Assembly: GCA_003577165.1 (NCBI GenBank)
Contig: QEUM01000004.1
Span: 186,001-250,000 of the forward strand
From: Armatimonadota bacterium
GTDB lineage: Bacteria > Armatimonadota > Fimbriimonadia > Fimbriimonadales > ATM1
DNA: 64,000 bases
Direction of reading: 5' to 3'
Part shown: positions 16,977 through 26,147 of the stretch, one piece after another
How positions within the stretch are numbered: the first letter of the stretch is position 1
How the letters are laid out: every line of letters begins with the position of its first letter
The notes under the pieces: model-generated
What the model was told of the DNA's origin: nothing
The model's input: the letters and a program-made list of their open reading frames with translations, nothing else
The model's database searches: none
Position numbers and translations under genes: made by a program

Positions 16977-18920
16977 GTGAATAACCGCACACGCACGCTT
17001 ATCATCACCCTCTTCCTCATCGCTCTTGGAGTTTGGTTCCTGAGTTCTCTGAGCAGCGGTGGCGGCGTGCTGTTCGGCGGCCCGAAGACGATCACCTATT
17101 CGACACTGCTGAACGATGCTCGCGACGGCCGGATCGACGCCGGTGAGTACCAGCAAACGAAATTTACGGCGACCTACAAGGACGGCACCAAGGTGGTCGC
17201 AAACGTCCCGAACGTCGAATCCCCCGCAGGCGGCGAGTTGCTCGCGCGGCTTTCCGAATACGGCGTGAAGGTCAACAAACTGGACCCGCCCATCAGCGAA
17301 GGGATGATGGGCATCCTGGTGACGCTTCTGCTTCCGATCGGGATTCTCGTGCTCATCTGGTTTCTTCTCATTCGGCCCGCGCAAGCCGGGGGCAACCAGG
17401 CTCTGAGTTTCGGCCGCAGCCGAGCGAAGCGGGTGAGCGAAAGCATCCCGAAGACGACGTTTGACGACGTTGCGGGAGTTGACGAAGCGAAGCAGGAACT
17501 CGAAGAGATCGTTGACTTCCTGAAGAACACGAAGAAGTACGTGGCAGTCGGCGCAAAGATCCCGAAGGGCGTGCTTCTGACTGGCCCCCCCGGATGCGGA
17601 AAGACGCACCTCGCGCGCGCAGTCGCGGGTGAGGCGGGAGTTCCCTTCTTCCACATTAGCGGCTCCGATTTCGTGGAGATGTTCGTTGGTGTCGGCGCGG
17701 CGCGCGTCAGAGACCTCTTCGAGACGGCGAAGGCGCATCGCCCGAGTTTGATTTTCGTGGACGAGATCGACGCGGTCGGCCGTCAGCGCGGCGCGGGGCT
17801 CGGCGGAGGACACGACGAGCGCGAACAGACACTCAACCAACTGCTGGTGGAGATGGATGGATTCGATCCGAACGCCGGCGTGATTCTCATCGCTGCGACG
17901 AACCGGCCGGACGTTCTCGATCCCGCCTTGCTCAGACCGGGTCGCTTCGACCGGCAAATCGTCGTGGATGCTCCCGATGTCATCGGCCGCGAGAAGATCT
18001 TACGAATCCATGCGAAGGGCAAGCCGTTTGCAAGCGACGTTGATTTATCCATCATCGCAAAGAGAACCGTCGGCTTTACCGGCGCGGACCTCGCGAATAC
18101 GCTGAACGAAGCGGCGCTCCTCACCGCACGACGCGGCAAGCAGGAGATCGCCATGGCGGAAGTGGAGGAGGCTCTCGACCGAGTGATCGCAGGGCCGCAG
18201 CGAAAGAGCCGCGTCGTCGATGCGAAAGAGCGCGAAGTGATCGCGTATCACGAAGCGGGCCACGCGATCGTGGGCGAACTGCTCGAACACACAGACCCTG
18301 TGCACAAGGTCACGATCCTTCCGCGCGGAATGTCCCTGGGAAGCACGTGGCAACTTCCGGAGACCGACAAGTACTTGGTCTCGAAGAGCGAACTGCTCGA
18401 CGACATCACTGCGCTGTTGGGTGGGCGTGTCGCGGAAGAGGTGGTTTTCGGCGAAGTGACCACCGGCGCAAGCAACGATTTAGAACGCGTGACGAACATC
18501 GCGCGAGCGATGGTGACGAAGTACGGCATGAGCGACAAACTCGGAACGCTGGCCCTCGGCCGAAGGAGCGACAACCCGTTCCTCGGTAGGGACTACATGG
18601 AGGACCGGAACTACAGCGAGGACGTCGCAAAGATGATCGACGAGGAAATCCACTCGATCGTCGAGGTCTGCCATCGTCGGGCGACGGAGATCTTAGAGTC
18701 CCATCGGGACAAGTTGGATTCGCTTGTGGCCTCGCTCATGGAGCGCGAGAGCCTCGAGAGGCAGGAGTTCCTCACGATCCTCCACGGCACGGACGAGTCG
18801 GCTGGAGCGAGCGAAGAGAAGACCTCAGAGCCAGCGGCCGCGGACGGCGTGCCGGTCGAGGAGCGGCCCCGAGAGGGTCGCCTCAGCCCCAAACTCAAGC
18901 CGGGGACAGCCGAGACTTAG
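16977..18920 (+). CDS. ftsH: ATP-dependent zinc metalloprotease FtsH
   Basis: This is a membrane-bound AAA protease for quality control of membrane and regulatory proteins. Two membrane helices (about residues 7-25 and 103-124) bracket a small periplasmic domain. The AAA module has Walker A GPPGCGKT near 202-209, Walker B FVDEIDA and the second region of homology. The peptidase has the zinc motif HEAGH near 425-429. At 647 residues it is standard. The start is GTG 16977 after a weak GGAG. Long minus-strand frames inside it are shadows. A Pro/Glu-rich tail of about 40 residues ends the protein. Confidence 0.97.
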   Translation: MNNRTRTLIITLFLIALGVWFLSSLSSGGGVLFGGPKTITYSTLLNDARDGRIDAGEYQQTKFTATYKDGTKVVANVPNVESPAGGELLARLSEYGVKVNKLDPPISEGMMGILVTLLLPIGILVLIWFLLIRPAQAGGNQALSFGRSRAKRVSESIPKTTFDDVAGVDEAKQELEEIVDFLKNTKKYVAVGAKIPKGVLLTGPPGCGKTHLARAVAGEAGVPFFHISGSDFVEMFVGVGAARVRDLFETAKAHRPSLIFVDEIDAVGRQRGAGLGGGHDEREQTLNQLLVEMDGFDPNAGVILIAATNRPDVLDPALLRPGRFDRQIVVDAPDVIGREKILRIHAKGKPFASDVDLSIIAKRTVGFTGADLANTLNEAALLTARRGKQEIAMAEVEEALDRVIAGPQRKSRVVDAKEREVIAYHEAGHAIVGELLEHTDPVHKVTILPRGMSLGSTWQLPETDKYLVSKSELLDDITALLGGRVAEEVVFGEVTTGASNDLERVTNIARAMVTKYGMSDKLGTLALGRRSDNPFLGRDYMEDRNYSEDVAKMIDEEIHSIVEVCHRRATEILESHRDKLDSLVASLMERESLERQEFLTILHGTDESAGASEEKTSEPAAADGVPVEERPREGRLSPKLKPGTAET

Positions 18921-18958
18921 GCTAAAATTTTCCCGCCTCGGAAGTCGAAAGAGCGTGT

Positions 18959-18964
18959 TATACT
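18959..18964 (+). promoter_or_regulatory. -10 box of the TPR gene
   Basis: TATACT lies 37 nt before ATG 19002, giving a short leader of about 30 nt. The AT-rich GCTAAAATTTTCCCG stretch just upstream stands out from the GC-rich surroundings. Confidence 0.4.
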
Positions 18965-19001
18965 GCTGTGAGGCAGGGTAGCCCTCATCGAGCGGCGTAG
19001 T

Positions 19002-19385
19002 ATGGCATCCGTGCAGGACGAGAGGCAGCAGCCAACGATGACCGTCGAGCAGCAGTATCAACAAGGATTTGAATACCGCTGCCGGGGGGAGTATGGGCTT
19101 GCAAAAGAAGCCCTCAACGAAGTGCTGCGCCTGGACCCCAGCCATATCAAGGCCAAGTGGCAGTTAGCGCTGATCAAGGGGTTCGAGGGCGATTACGACG
19201 GGAGCCTCGAAGGGCTCAGAGAGGTCGCCACTCTCGCGCCGGACGACACTGAGATTCGCTACGACTACGCGATGACCCTCACAATGCTCGGCGAGTACGC
19301 CCTGGCCGAGTCGGAGTTCCGCGAAGTCCTGCGGATGAACCCGAATCACGACAAAGCGAAGCAGCAACTCGCGTACTTCAAGTAA
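19002..19385 (+). CDS. Small tetratricopeptide-repeat protein
   Basis: The protein has 127 residues. About three degenerate TPR units are visible (around residues 16-47, 50-81 and 84-115), with the expected pattern of small and aromatic residues, such as YRCRGEYGLAKEALNEVLRLDP and YALAESEFREVLRMNP. There is no signal peptide or membrane segment, so it is cytoplasmic and probably a protein-protein adaptor. The partner is unknown. It lies between ftsH and the YfhO-like gene with its own -10 box. Confidence 0.75.
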   Translation: MASVQDERQQPTMTVEQQYQQGFEYRCRGEYGLAKEALNEVLRLDPSHIKAKWQLALIKGFEGDYDGSLEGLREVATLAPDDTEIRYDYAMTLTMLGEYALAESEFREVLRMNPNHDKAKQQLAYFK

Positions 19386-19436
19386 GCCGGCGGCTGAAAC
19401 GAGTTCGGGTCTAGAATCTCCCCCCACGGAGCGACC

Positions 19437-21653
19437 TTGAATCGCCTTCTCCGAATCTGGCCGTATCTCTTCCTTGCCGCGACGGCGATCTTGCCAACAC
19501 GTCAGTTTGTGTTCGGCGGCGAGGTTCCGGCGCCAGTGGACCAAGTTCGTCAGTTCGCTCCGTGGAACGAGCCGGCCACCCCCCCTTGGGACATCCTGCA
19601 GTTGGACGGCGCGCTTCAGTTCCTGCCGTGGCGCGACCTGATGCTGGAGTCACTTCGGAATCGTGAGGTCCCCTTGTGGAACCCGTACACACTCGGTGGG
19701 ACTCCGTTCCTGGCGAACTCTCAGTCCGCGCCTCTATATCCGGTGCACCTCATTTGGTCGCTGACTCCTTTCGGCGCGGAAGATCTCATGAGGTTTTCGG
19801 CGTGGCTGCATGTCGCGCTAATTGGTCTCGGAACGTTTGTTCTGGTTCGCACGCTCGGAGGAAACGTGACTGGGGGAATCCTCGGCGCGGTCGCCATCCA
19901 GATGAGCGCATTCACTTACGGATGGCTGCTTCTTCCCAGCGTGGGAATGACAGCCGCATGGATTCCGTGGGTGTTCGCGTGCATCGTTCGACTCGACCGA
20001 TCACGACCGGGCGCCCTCATGGGCCTGGTCGCGAGCAGCGCAGCGATGCTGCTCGCCGGGCACCTGCAGATCGCTGCATTCGGTTTGATGGGCGCGGGCA
20101 TTCTTGCGATCGCCGTCGCCGTCGGCGCCCGCTCTCTTCGACCTGTCGCTGCGATGATCGTCGGCGTTGCGATCGGCGGGCTTCTCGCGGCGCCGCAGTT
20201 GATTCCGTCCGTCCAGGCGGGCCGAAGCGGGCACAGGTCGGGAGGGCCGTCGGTCGAGGCCTGGAACGGCTACAAAAGGCAGGCCGTCGAGCCCGAGCAG
20301 TTTCTGACTCTCGTCGCGCCGACCTGGTTCGGCTTACCCAACATCAGCCTCGACTCTGATCCGAAGTTGGCGGCGGCGAAGTCGGCCGGACTGCCTGCGG
20401 ACGGCACGGCTTACTGGCTCGCCTACGCGAAGCCCGGCGCCCACTTCGCGGAAGCCGCGTTCTACGTCGGGCCGATCGTTCTTCCCCTGTTCTTCTTCGG
20501 CCTGCGACGATGGCGGGGTTTGCCGGGAATCAGCGGGCTTTCGTTGATCGCCCTGTTTTCCGCGTTGGTCGCAGTCGGGAGCGCGGTTGCTCAAGCGCTG
20601 TTCTTCTATCTGCCCGGCTGGTCTGCAACGGGTTCGCCGGGCAGGTCTGCCGTGCTGTTTGCGATCGCGCTGTGTGCCGTCGCCGGCGCATCGGTACGCG
20701 ACGAGCGGGAGGGGGGGGGACGATGGGGCTGGCTGATCGGCGTCGTCCCGCTGCTGCTTTGCGCGTACGGTCTCGCTTCGATATTCGTTGGTTCGCCAAC
20801 GGACGGCGGACCGATCGAAGCCCTCGCCGAGTGTTGGCGGCAGCGGAGTCTCGTTCCGGTTCTGATCGGCCTTGTCGGAATTGGATTGGCTGCGGCGTGC
20901 GTCGCGCGGCCCAAGTTCGCATGGGCGGGGATAGCGTTTGGGACTGTTGCCTCGTTTTGGCTGTTCGCGCCACTCAACCCAGGTTCACGGAACGAGGGGG
21001 ATTCGATTCCGATCTCGGGGCTGTCGCCGACGGACCGCGTTGCGGTCATGAACGAGAACTGGTCGCTGTATACGGCTGCGCCCGGGGTCATCGCCCCCCC
21101 CAACTCCCTGCTGCCGTATCGGATCCAAGAGGTGACCGGCTACGACTCCATCATCCCGGAGTTCACGAAGCAGAGGATGGACGACGTGAACGGCCGAGAC
21201 TCTGCGCCGGAGGCTAACGGCAACATCGTCTTCCTGAAGCCGGGCTTCGATGTCGAGAAGCTCCGCCTCGCCGGCGCCAGCCACGTACTTGCGACAGCTT
21301 CGACGGACCTCGGCAGCCTGGAGAGGGTCGCTTCGGGTAATGGGTGGGCTCTTTACGCGCTTCCCAAGCCGGACTGGCGCGTGACCGGGCCCGGCTTCAC
21401 GTCAGTCGAGGTCGAGTTTGATCGGGCAGCCCCTTTCCCCTTTGCGGATCGGGAGGACTGGCTGGAGGAGACAGACACGGGAGTTACTCCGGCGCCGGAG
21501 CGGGTCGAGCCGGGGCCACACCGGTACTTGTACCGGCCGGCCGGGTACCGCATGGGATTGATTCTTTTTCCAGTTGGCGTTTTGGCTCTCTTTTTGATAT
21601 ATTGGAGAGGGCGCGCGAAGTCTGAGAATGCCGGAAACACGAGAGCGAGTTGA
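19437..21653 (+). CDS. YfhO-family polytopic membrane protein (GT-C-like)
   Basis: The protein has 738 residues with about 12 hydrophobic helices and one last helix near residues 700-718. The N-terminal pattern resembles the YfhO family of GT-C-type membrane proteins: a first helix, then an external loop rich in aromatic residues, then PLWNPYTLGGTPFLANSQSA. In some Firmicutes YfhO glycosylates lipoteichoic acid; here the substrate is unknown, and sugar transfer to a surface polymer is a guess. The start is TTG 19437 with GGAG 6 nt upstream and TAGAAT 19 nt upstream; no ATG or GTG fits better. Its last 26 bp overlap the first clpS-like gene. Confidence 0.78.
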   Translation: MNRLLRIWPYLFLAATAILPTRQFVFGGEVPAPVDQVRQFAPWNEPATPPWDILQLDGALQFLPWRDLMLESLRNREVPLWNPYTLGGTPFLANSQSAPLYPVHLIWSLTPFGAEDLMRFSAWLHVALIGLGTFVLVRTLGGNVTGGILGAVAIQMSAFTYGWLLLPSVGMTAAWIPWVFACIVRLDRSRPGALMGLVASSAAMLLAGHLQIAAFGLMGAGILAIAVAVGARSLRPVAAMIVGVAIGGLLAAPQLIPSVQAGRSGHRSGGPSVEAWNGYKRQAVEPEQFLTLVAPTWFGLPNISLDSDPKLAAAKSAGLPADGTAYWLAYAKPGAHFAEAAFYVGPIVLPLFFFGLRRWRGLPGISGLSLIALFSALVAVGSAVAQALFFYLPGWSATGSPGRSAVLFAIALCAVAGASVRDEREGGGRWGWLIGVVPLLLCAYGLASIFVGSPTDGGPIEALAECWRQRSLVPVLIGLVGIGLAAACVARPKFAWAGIAFGTVASFWLFAPLNPGSRNEGDSIPISGLSPTDRVAVMNENWSLYTAAPGVIAPPNSLLPYRIQEVTGYDSIIPEFTKQRMDDVNGRDSAPEANGNIVFLKPGFDVEKLRLAGASHVLATASTDLGSLERVASGNGWALYALPKPDWRVTGPGFTSVEVEFDRAAPFPFADREDWLEETDTGVTPAPERVEPGPHRYLYRPAGYRMGLILFPVGVLALFLIYWRGRAKSENAGNTRAS
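21574..21603 (+). promoter_or_regulatory. Promoter of the clpS-like pair inside the yfhO-like gene
   Basis: TTGGCG (21574-21579), an 18-nt spacer and TATATT (21598-21603) lie within an unusually T-rich 60 bp at the end of the preceding gene. Transcription would begin about 17 nt before ATG 21628. Confidence 0.45.
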
Positions 21654-21924
21654 GCCGACCGTCCGTGACGCGGACTCGGGATACCGAGGACGCTACATGG
21701 CGCTGATCTTCAACAACGACAGGAACACCTTTGAGGAGGTGATGCGCCAGATCATCTTTGCGACCTCTTGCTCGCTCGAAGAGGCGTACGCGGAGACATG
21801 GGAGGCGCACACCTTTGGACAGGCGCCGGTCTACTTCGGCACCCAGAGTTCCTGCTGCGCCGTCGCCTCCATCATCTCAGCCATCGGAGTGAGGACCGAA
21901 GTTCGCCCGGAGTGGGATGAGTAG
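21628..21924 (+). CDS. ClpS-like adaptor, copy 1
   Basis: The protein has 98 residues. A disordered N-terminal tail (1-22) leads into a ClpS-like domain: the first strand YMALIFNNDRNTFEEV matches the ClpS pattern around its NDD-Y-T-P-M-E-F-V segment, followed by two helices and a final strand. By eye, the positions that bind the N-terminal residue of a substrate align with Asn29, Asn30, Asp31 and His61, so the key His and one Asp are kept. ClpS hands N-degron substrates to ClpA or ClpC. The next gene encodes a second copy and overlaps this one by 8 bp. Confidence 0.72.
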   Translation: MPETRERVEPTVRDADSGYRGRYMALIFNNDRNTFEEVMRQIIFATSCSLEEAYAETWEAHTFGQAPVYFGTQSSCCAVASIISAIGVRTEVRPEWDE

Positions 21925-22216
21925 CGCAACGCTGCCCGAACTGCTTCCCGAGATCGGGGAAGGCAAGCAGGATAGCGGCCGGGGAGACCACGGCTACATC
22001 GTCACAGTCTTCGACAACGACTACAACACGTACGACGAGGTGATGGCGATCCTCCAGATGGCGACCGGCTGCACACCCGAAGAGGCCTATATCGAGACTT
22101 GGGAGATCGACCACCTGGGGTCGTCCGTCGTGCACAACGCTTCTCGCGAGGAGTGCAACCGGGTCGCAGCGATCATCTCGACGATTGGGATTCGGGTGAC
22201 GGTTTCCGAATCCTAG
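21917..22216 (+). CDS. ClpS-like adaptor, copy 2
   Basis: The protein has 99 residues. It is clearly paralogous to the preceding gene: VTVFDNDYNTYDEVM, then CTPEEAYIETWE, then a C-terminal AAIISTIGIRV. In the presumed N-degron pocket the residues are Asp33, Asn34 and Asp35, and the position equivalent to the conserved His is Asp65, with a His one residue later. That suggests altered or lost recognition of classic N-degrons. The ATG lies inside the end of copy 1. Its last 44 bp overlap the convergent lipoprotein gene. Confidence 0.7.
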   Translation: MSSATLPELLPEIGEGKQDSGRGDHGYIVTVFDNDYNTYDEVMAILQMATGCTPEEAYIETWEIDHLGSSVVHNASREECNRVAAIISTIGIRVTVSES

Positions 22217-22595
22217 TCCTCGGATCCTCGAGCATCATGAACTTGCGCTCTCTTGGCGTGCCTGGGTCCAGCACGAGGATTTGGCCTTCGAGCCTGTAGG
22301 GGGTTTTGAATACCGCCTTCGAGGTTAGCGGCTCTCGGTTTTGTACGGACTCGATTTCGGCGGTGAATGTGATGAGATTCGTCGCCACCTTGTAGGACCC
22401 GCCCTCCTCGATCGTGACGCCGCCGTACTGGGATCGGCGGACGAAGGTGCCGTCGGCCCTTAACTCCAGAACCACGCCGCCGTCATTTGCGTCGACCGTA
22501 CGCCAAGTTCCGATGAAGTCCTGTGGGTTGACTTCGGGGGGCCGACAGCCAACGGCAGCGGCAAAGGCTACGAGCAGGAGCAACGCGAGGCGCAC
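22173..22595 (-). CDS. Small lipoprotein, lipocalin-like
   Basis: The protein has 140 residues with a signal peptide ending in the lipobox AAVGC (Cys17). The mature part begins with a GTWR motif, then alternating beta strands (VVLELRADGTFVRR, GSYKVATNLITFTAE), as in small lipocalin-like or DUF domains that fold as a barrel. The function is unknown. The start is GTG 22595, 6 nt after a TAAACT box. The 44-bp tail-to-tail overlap with the clpS-like copy 2 is long but both frames look real. Confidence 0.72.
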   Translation of the reverse strand: MRLALLLLVAFAAAVGCRPPEVNPQDFIGTWRTVDANDGGVVLELRADGTFVRRSQYGGVTIEEGGSYKVATNLITFTAEIESVQNREPLTSKAVFKTPYRLEGQILVLDPGTPRERKFMMLEDPRTRIRKPSPESQSSR

Positions 22596-22601
22596 TCAGA
22601 G

Positions 22602-22628
22602 AGTTTATCTCCACCCCGGTGCCACAAT
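22602..22628. promoter_or_regulatory. Divergent leaderless promoters, lipoprotein / aldolase-dehydrogenase
   Basis: TAAACT on the minus strand (22607-22602) is 6 nt before the lipoprotein GTG. CACAAT on the plus strand (22623-22628) is 5 nt before GTG 22634. The rightward box has the same GGTGCCACAATC context as the mutS2 box at 5607-5618. Confidence 0.5.
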
Positions 22629-22633
22629 CGGCC

Positions 22634-24649
22634 GTGCCCCAAAGCCTTTGGAACGACCGCGAAGCGAGCCAACTGACCGGTCTCTCGCTGCTCGCCTATC
22701 GGTCTCGACTTCTGGCATCCGACAGGTCCGTCATCAACATCTACGGGGGGAACACGTCGTCGAAGGTGACCGAGGTGGATCATCTGGGCCGCGAGACCCG
22801 AGTGCTTTGGGTTAAGGGCAGCGGCTCTGACATGGCTGACTGCTCGTGCGAAAGTTTTGCCGGGCTGAAACTCGACGAGGTGCTTCCCCTGATGAAACGG
22901 GAGGACATGTCGGACGAGGAGATGGTCGAGTACCTCGGGCGATGCGTCTTCGAGCCGGGTCGGCCGCGGCAGTCCATCGAGACGCTCCTTCACGCTTTCC
23001 TGCCGTATGACGAGGTGGACCACACGCACCCGGACTCGATCATCGCTCTTGCCTGCACTGCGCGCGGGCGCGACGCTGCCGATGAAGTGTTCGGCGATCG
23101 GGCGGCGTGGGTTGATTACATCCGTCCGGGCTTCCGGCTTAGCCGGCTCATCGCGGACGCCGTCGCATCCAATCCGCGCGCTGAATGCGTGGTGATGGGA
23201 AAGCACGGATTAGTTTGTTGGGGCGACACAGCCAAGGAGAGTTACGAACGGACGATTCGCATCATCTCGGAGGCCGAAGACGCGATTCGTGAATCGGAGA
23301 AAAAGGTTTGGGCTGCGGACTTTGCACAACCTTCGATGGCCGCCATCGAGTTTCTTCCAGAACTGCGAGGCGCTGTGAGCAAGCAGCGCAAGCAGATCGT
23401 GTTGGTCGATCAGTCGGACCGAGTGCTGTCGATGGTGAATAGCCCGAGGGCAAAAGATCTGTCGCAGATCGGCGCAGCATGCCCGGATCACTTGGTGCAC
23501 GTAAAGCCGTTTCCTTTGTATTGGGATCCGACAGCTGGGCAGATAGGTGATGCGGTCGAAGAGTACCGCAGGAGGTATGAGGAGTACTTCGCCGCTCACG
23601 CAGAAGCCTCCGACGTCATGTTCGACCCGGCTCCTCGAGTCGTTTTGATTCCAGGCTTCGGCCTTGCCGCCGTCGGGAAGGACGCGCAGTTGGCCGACGT
23701 GAGCCGACAACTCTACCATCGTGCTGTCGAAGTCATCGAAGGCGCCGAAGCGCTCGGGGGATTTGAAAGCCTCTCTCATCGCGAATGCTTCGCGATCGAA
23801 TACTGGCCCCTCGAACTATACAAATTGAAGCAGAGGCCGCCCGACAAGGAACTCGCTGGTCACATCGCGCTCGTCACGGGGGGGGCAAGTGGAATCGGAA
23901 GGGCGACGGCGCTTCGACTCGCCGAGCAGGGCGCGCATGTCTGCGTCGCGGACATCAACTTCGACCGCGCGCAGGACGCGGCGGGCGAGATTCAGAAAAA
24001 GTGGGGGCTAATGAGGTCTGTTGCGGCGCAGTGCGACGTGACGTCGGAATCCGATGTCGCAAGGACGGTCGAGACGTGCGTTCTCACCTGGGGCGGGTTG
24101 GACGTCACGGTTTGCAGCGCCGGCATCGCATCGAGCGCCCCCGTCGAGGAGACCACCGAAGCGGAGTGGCAAAGGAACTTCGACGTCCTGGCCAAGGGGT
24201 ACTTCCTCTTTGCGAAGGAGTCCTTCAAGGTGTGGAGGCGGCAAGGCACTGGCGGCTCGCTGGTTTTCGTGACGAGCAAGAACGCTGTCGCGGCCGGCAA
24301 AAACGCATCGGCCTACAGCGCAGCAAAAGCCGCGGAACAGCACTTGGCGAGGTGCCTCGCCGAAGAGGGGGGGGCTCTCGGCGTTCGAGTTAATTGTGTG
24401 ATGCCGGACGCCGTGCTCTCCGGTTCTTCGATCTGGGATGGGGAGTGGAGGCGGCAGAGGGCGGAGGCCTACGGCATTCGACCGGAGGACCTCGAGGAGT
24501 TCTATCGCAACCGAACGACGCTGAAGAGGAACGTCCTGCCAGAGGATATCGCCGAGGCTGTCCTGTTCTTCGCGTCGGACCGCAGCGCAAAGACGACAGG
24601 AGCTGCGCTGACGGTTGATGCGGGAGTTCCCGCCGCGTATCTTAGGTAG
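22634..24649 (+). CDS. Bifunctional class II aldolase / short-chain dehydrogenase
   Basis: The N-terminal 400 residues are a class II aldolase (zinc ligands His130 and His132 in DHTHPD, and a later HGLVCWG). The C-terminal 260 residues are a short-chain dehydrogenase with TGGASGIG near 413 and YSAAK near 560. The same two-domain protein in other bacteria splits rhamnulose 1-phosphate and oxidises the lactaldehyde formed, so L-rhamnose use is the likely role. The protein has 671 residues with GTG 22634, chosen because the CACAAT box lies between it and the other possible GTG at 22619. trpE follows 8 bp later. Confidence 0.88.
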   Translation: MPQSLWNDREASQLTGLSLLAYRSRLLASDRSVINIYGGNTSSKVTEVDHLGRETRVLWVKGSGSDMADCSCESFAGLKLDEVLPLMKREDMSDEEMVEYLGRCVFEPGRPRQSIETLLHAFLPYDEVDHTHPDSIIALACTARGRDAADEVFGDRAAWVDYIRPGFRLSRLIADAVASNPRAECVVMGKHGLVCWGDTAKESYERTIRIISEAEDAIRESEKKVWAADFAQPSMAAIEFLPELRGAVSKQRKQIVLVDQSDRVLSMVNSPRAKDLSQIGAACPDHLVHVKPFPLYWDPTAGQIGDAVEEYRRRYEEYFAAHAEASDVMFDPAPRVVLIPGFGLAAVGKDAQLADVSRQLYHRAVEVIEGAEALGGFESLSHRECFAIEYWPLELYKLKQRPPDKELAGHIALVTGGASGIGRATALRLAEQGAHVCVADINFDRAQDAAGEIQKKWGLMRSVAAQCDVTSESDVARTVETCVLTWGGLDVTVCSAGIASSAPVEETTEAEWQRNFDVLAKGYFLFAKESFKVWRRQGTGGSLVFVTSKNAVAAGKNASAYSAAKAAEQHLARCLAEEGGALGVRVNCVMPDAVLSGSSIWDGEWRRQRAEAYGIRPEDLEEFYRNRTTLKRNVLPEDIAEAVLFFASDRSAKTTGAALTVDAGVPAAYLR

Positions 24650-24657
24650 CGTCCTGA

Positions 24658-26145
24658 ATGAGCACAGCACTGCCGATTCAGCCCAGTGCAGGCGAGTTTC
24701 GGCGCCTTTCTTCAGGCGGGAAGTTGGTGCCGATATGGTGTGTGATTCCCGCTGACTTCGAGACGCCGTTGAGCGCGTATTGGAAACTCGCCCATGATGC
24801 AGACTTCTCATTCCTCCTGGAATCTGTCACAGGCGGCGAGAACTTAGCGCGATTCAGTTTCTTGGGGGTCAATCCGAAAAGCGTCGTGCGTTGCAAGGGC
24901 AGACGCGTCTCGGTTCTTATGGCGGGTGAGTGGCAGGAGTCTGAACTCTCGCCGAACGAGACTCCTCTCGACGTGTTGCGCCGCGCAACGGTTGGACGCG
25001 AATACTGTGCGTTGGAAGGGCTGCCTCGATTCACGGGCGGGGCGGTCGGGATGCTGGCGTACGACTTGGTGCGTTTCTTCGAAAGACTTCCCCACGGCAC
25101 GAAAGACGATCTCGGCTGTGACGATCTTTCGATGATGATCTGCGACACCATCGTCGCCTTCGATCACGCAAAGAACCAGATTCTCGTCATCGCACACGCA
25201 ACGGAAGATGACAACTCTTATGAGTCGGCTGCAGAGACGATCGCATCCGTCGTAGATAGGCTTCGAGGCGGGCTGCCGGCCCTGCCTGCGGTCACGCCGG
25301 AAGAGATCAGGTTTGAGTCGAACGTCGGCAGGGAGGATTACCTCGAGTCGGTTAAGCGAACGATCGGATACATCGAGGCCGGAGACGGAGTGCAGATGGT
25401 GCTGTCCCAGCGGTTTAGTTCTGCTTGTTCCTGCCACCCTCTGCCGATCTACCGCGCATTGCGTTCACTGAACCCCTCGCCTTACATGTACCTGCTGAGG
25501 CTGGGGAACTGCGACATCGTCGGAGCATCGCCCGAGGTGCTTGTTACGTTGGACGGCCGCCGCGCGCGAGTCCGCCCCATCGCTGGAACGAGGAAGAGAG
25601 GCAAGAATGAAGCCGACGACGCTCGCATGGCGGAGGAACTGTTAGCCGACGATAAGGAGCGCGCCGAGCACATCATGCTTGTTGATCTTGGGAGAAACGA
25701 TCTCGGGCGCGTTTCGGTCCCCGGGTCCGTATCAGTGAACCAACTTATGGTGATCGAGAGGTACTCGCACGTGATGCACATCGTGAGCGATGTAACGGGG
25801 ACGATTTGCGACAACATGGACGCCTTCGACCTTTTGCGCGCGACATTTCCCGCAGGCACAGTTTCGGGCGCGCCCAAGGTGCGAGCGATGGAGATCATCG
25901 AAGAACTCGAGCCCACAAGAAGAGGACTTTACGCAGGCGCGGTTGGATATTTCGGCTTCGACGGCAACATGGACACAGCGATCGCAATCCGCACGGTGCT
26001 CTTGAAGGACGGAGCCGCGCACGTTCAAGCCGGAGCGGGCATCGTGTACGACAGCGTGCCCGAGCGCGAGTATGAAGAGTGCGTGAGCAAGGCGCGCGCC
26101 GTGATCGAAGCCGTCGAAGTTGCTGCGGGTGGCCAGGTCGGATAG
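24658..26145 (+). CDS. trpE: Anthranilate synthase component I
   Basis: The enzyme converts chorismate to anthranilate using ammonia from TrpG. The N-terminal LLESVTGGENLARFSFLG segment contains the LLES motif that binds tryptophan in feedback-inhibited enzymes. The chorismate-binding half has PEVLV, RPIAGTRKRG, HIMLVDLGRND and FPAGTVSGAPKVRAM. The length is 495 residues. PabB and isochorismate synthase are less likely because of LLES and the linked trpG. It starts 8 bp after the aldolase gene and is followed 2 bp later by the histidine kinase. Confidence 0.95.
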   Translation: MSTALPIQPSAGEFRRLSSGGKLVPIWCVIPADFETPLSAYWKLAHDADFSFLLESVTGGENLARFSFLGVNPKSVVRCKGRRVSVLMAGEWQESELSPNETPLDVLRRATVGREYCALEGLPRFTGGAVGMLAYDLVRFFERLPHGTKDDLGCDDLSMMICDTIVAFDHAKNQILVIAHATEDDNSYESAAETIASVVDRLRGGLPALPAVTPEEIRFESNVGREDYLESVKRTIGYIEAGDGVQMVLSQRFSSACSCHPLPIYRALRSLNPSPYMYLLRLGNCDIVGASPEVLVTLDGRRARVRPIAGTRKRGKNEADDARMAEELLADDKERAEHIMLVDLGRNDLGRVSVPGSVSVNQLMVIERYSHVMHIVSDVTGTICDNMDAFDLLRATFPAGTVSGAPKVRAMEIIEELEPTRRGLYAGAVGYFGFDGNMDTAIAIRTVLLKDGAAHVQAGAGIVYDSVPEREYEECVSKARAVIEAVEVAAGGQVG

Positions 26146-26147
26146 AG

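Noticed and set aside
16929-17957. A 342-codon open frame on the minus strand across ftsH
   Set aside because: It is antisense to the well-supported ftsH gene, has no family resemblance and uses Arg/Ala/Glu-rich sequence typical of a shadow in GC-rich DNA.
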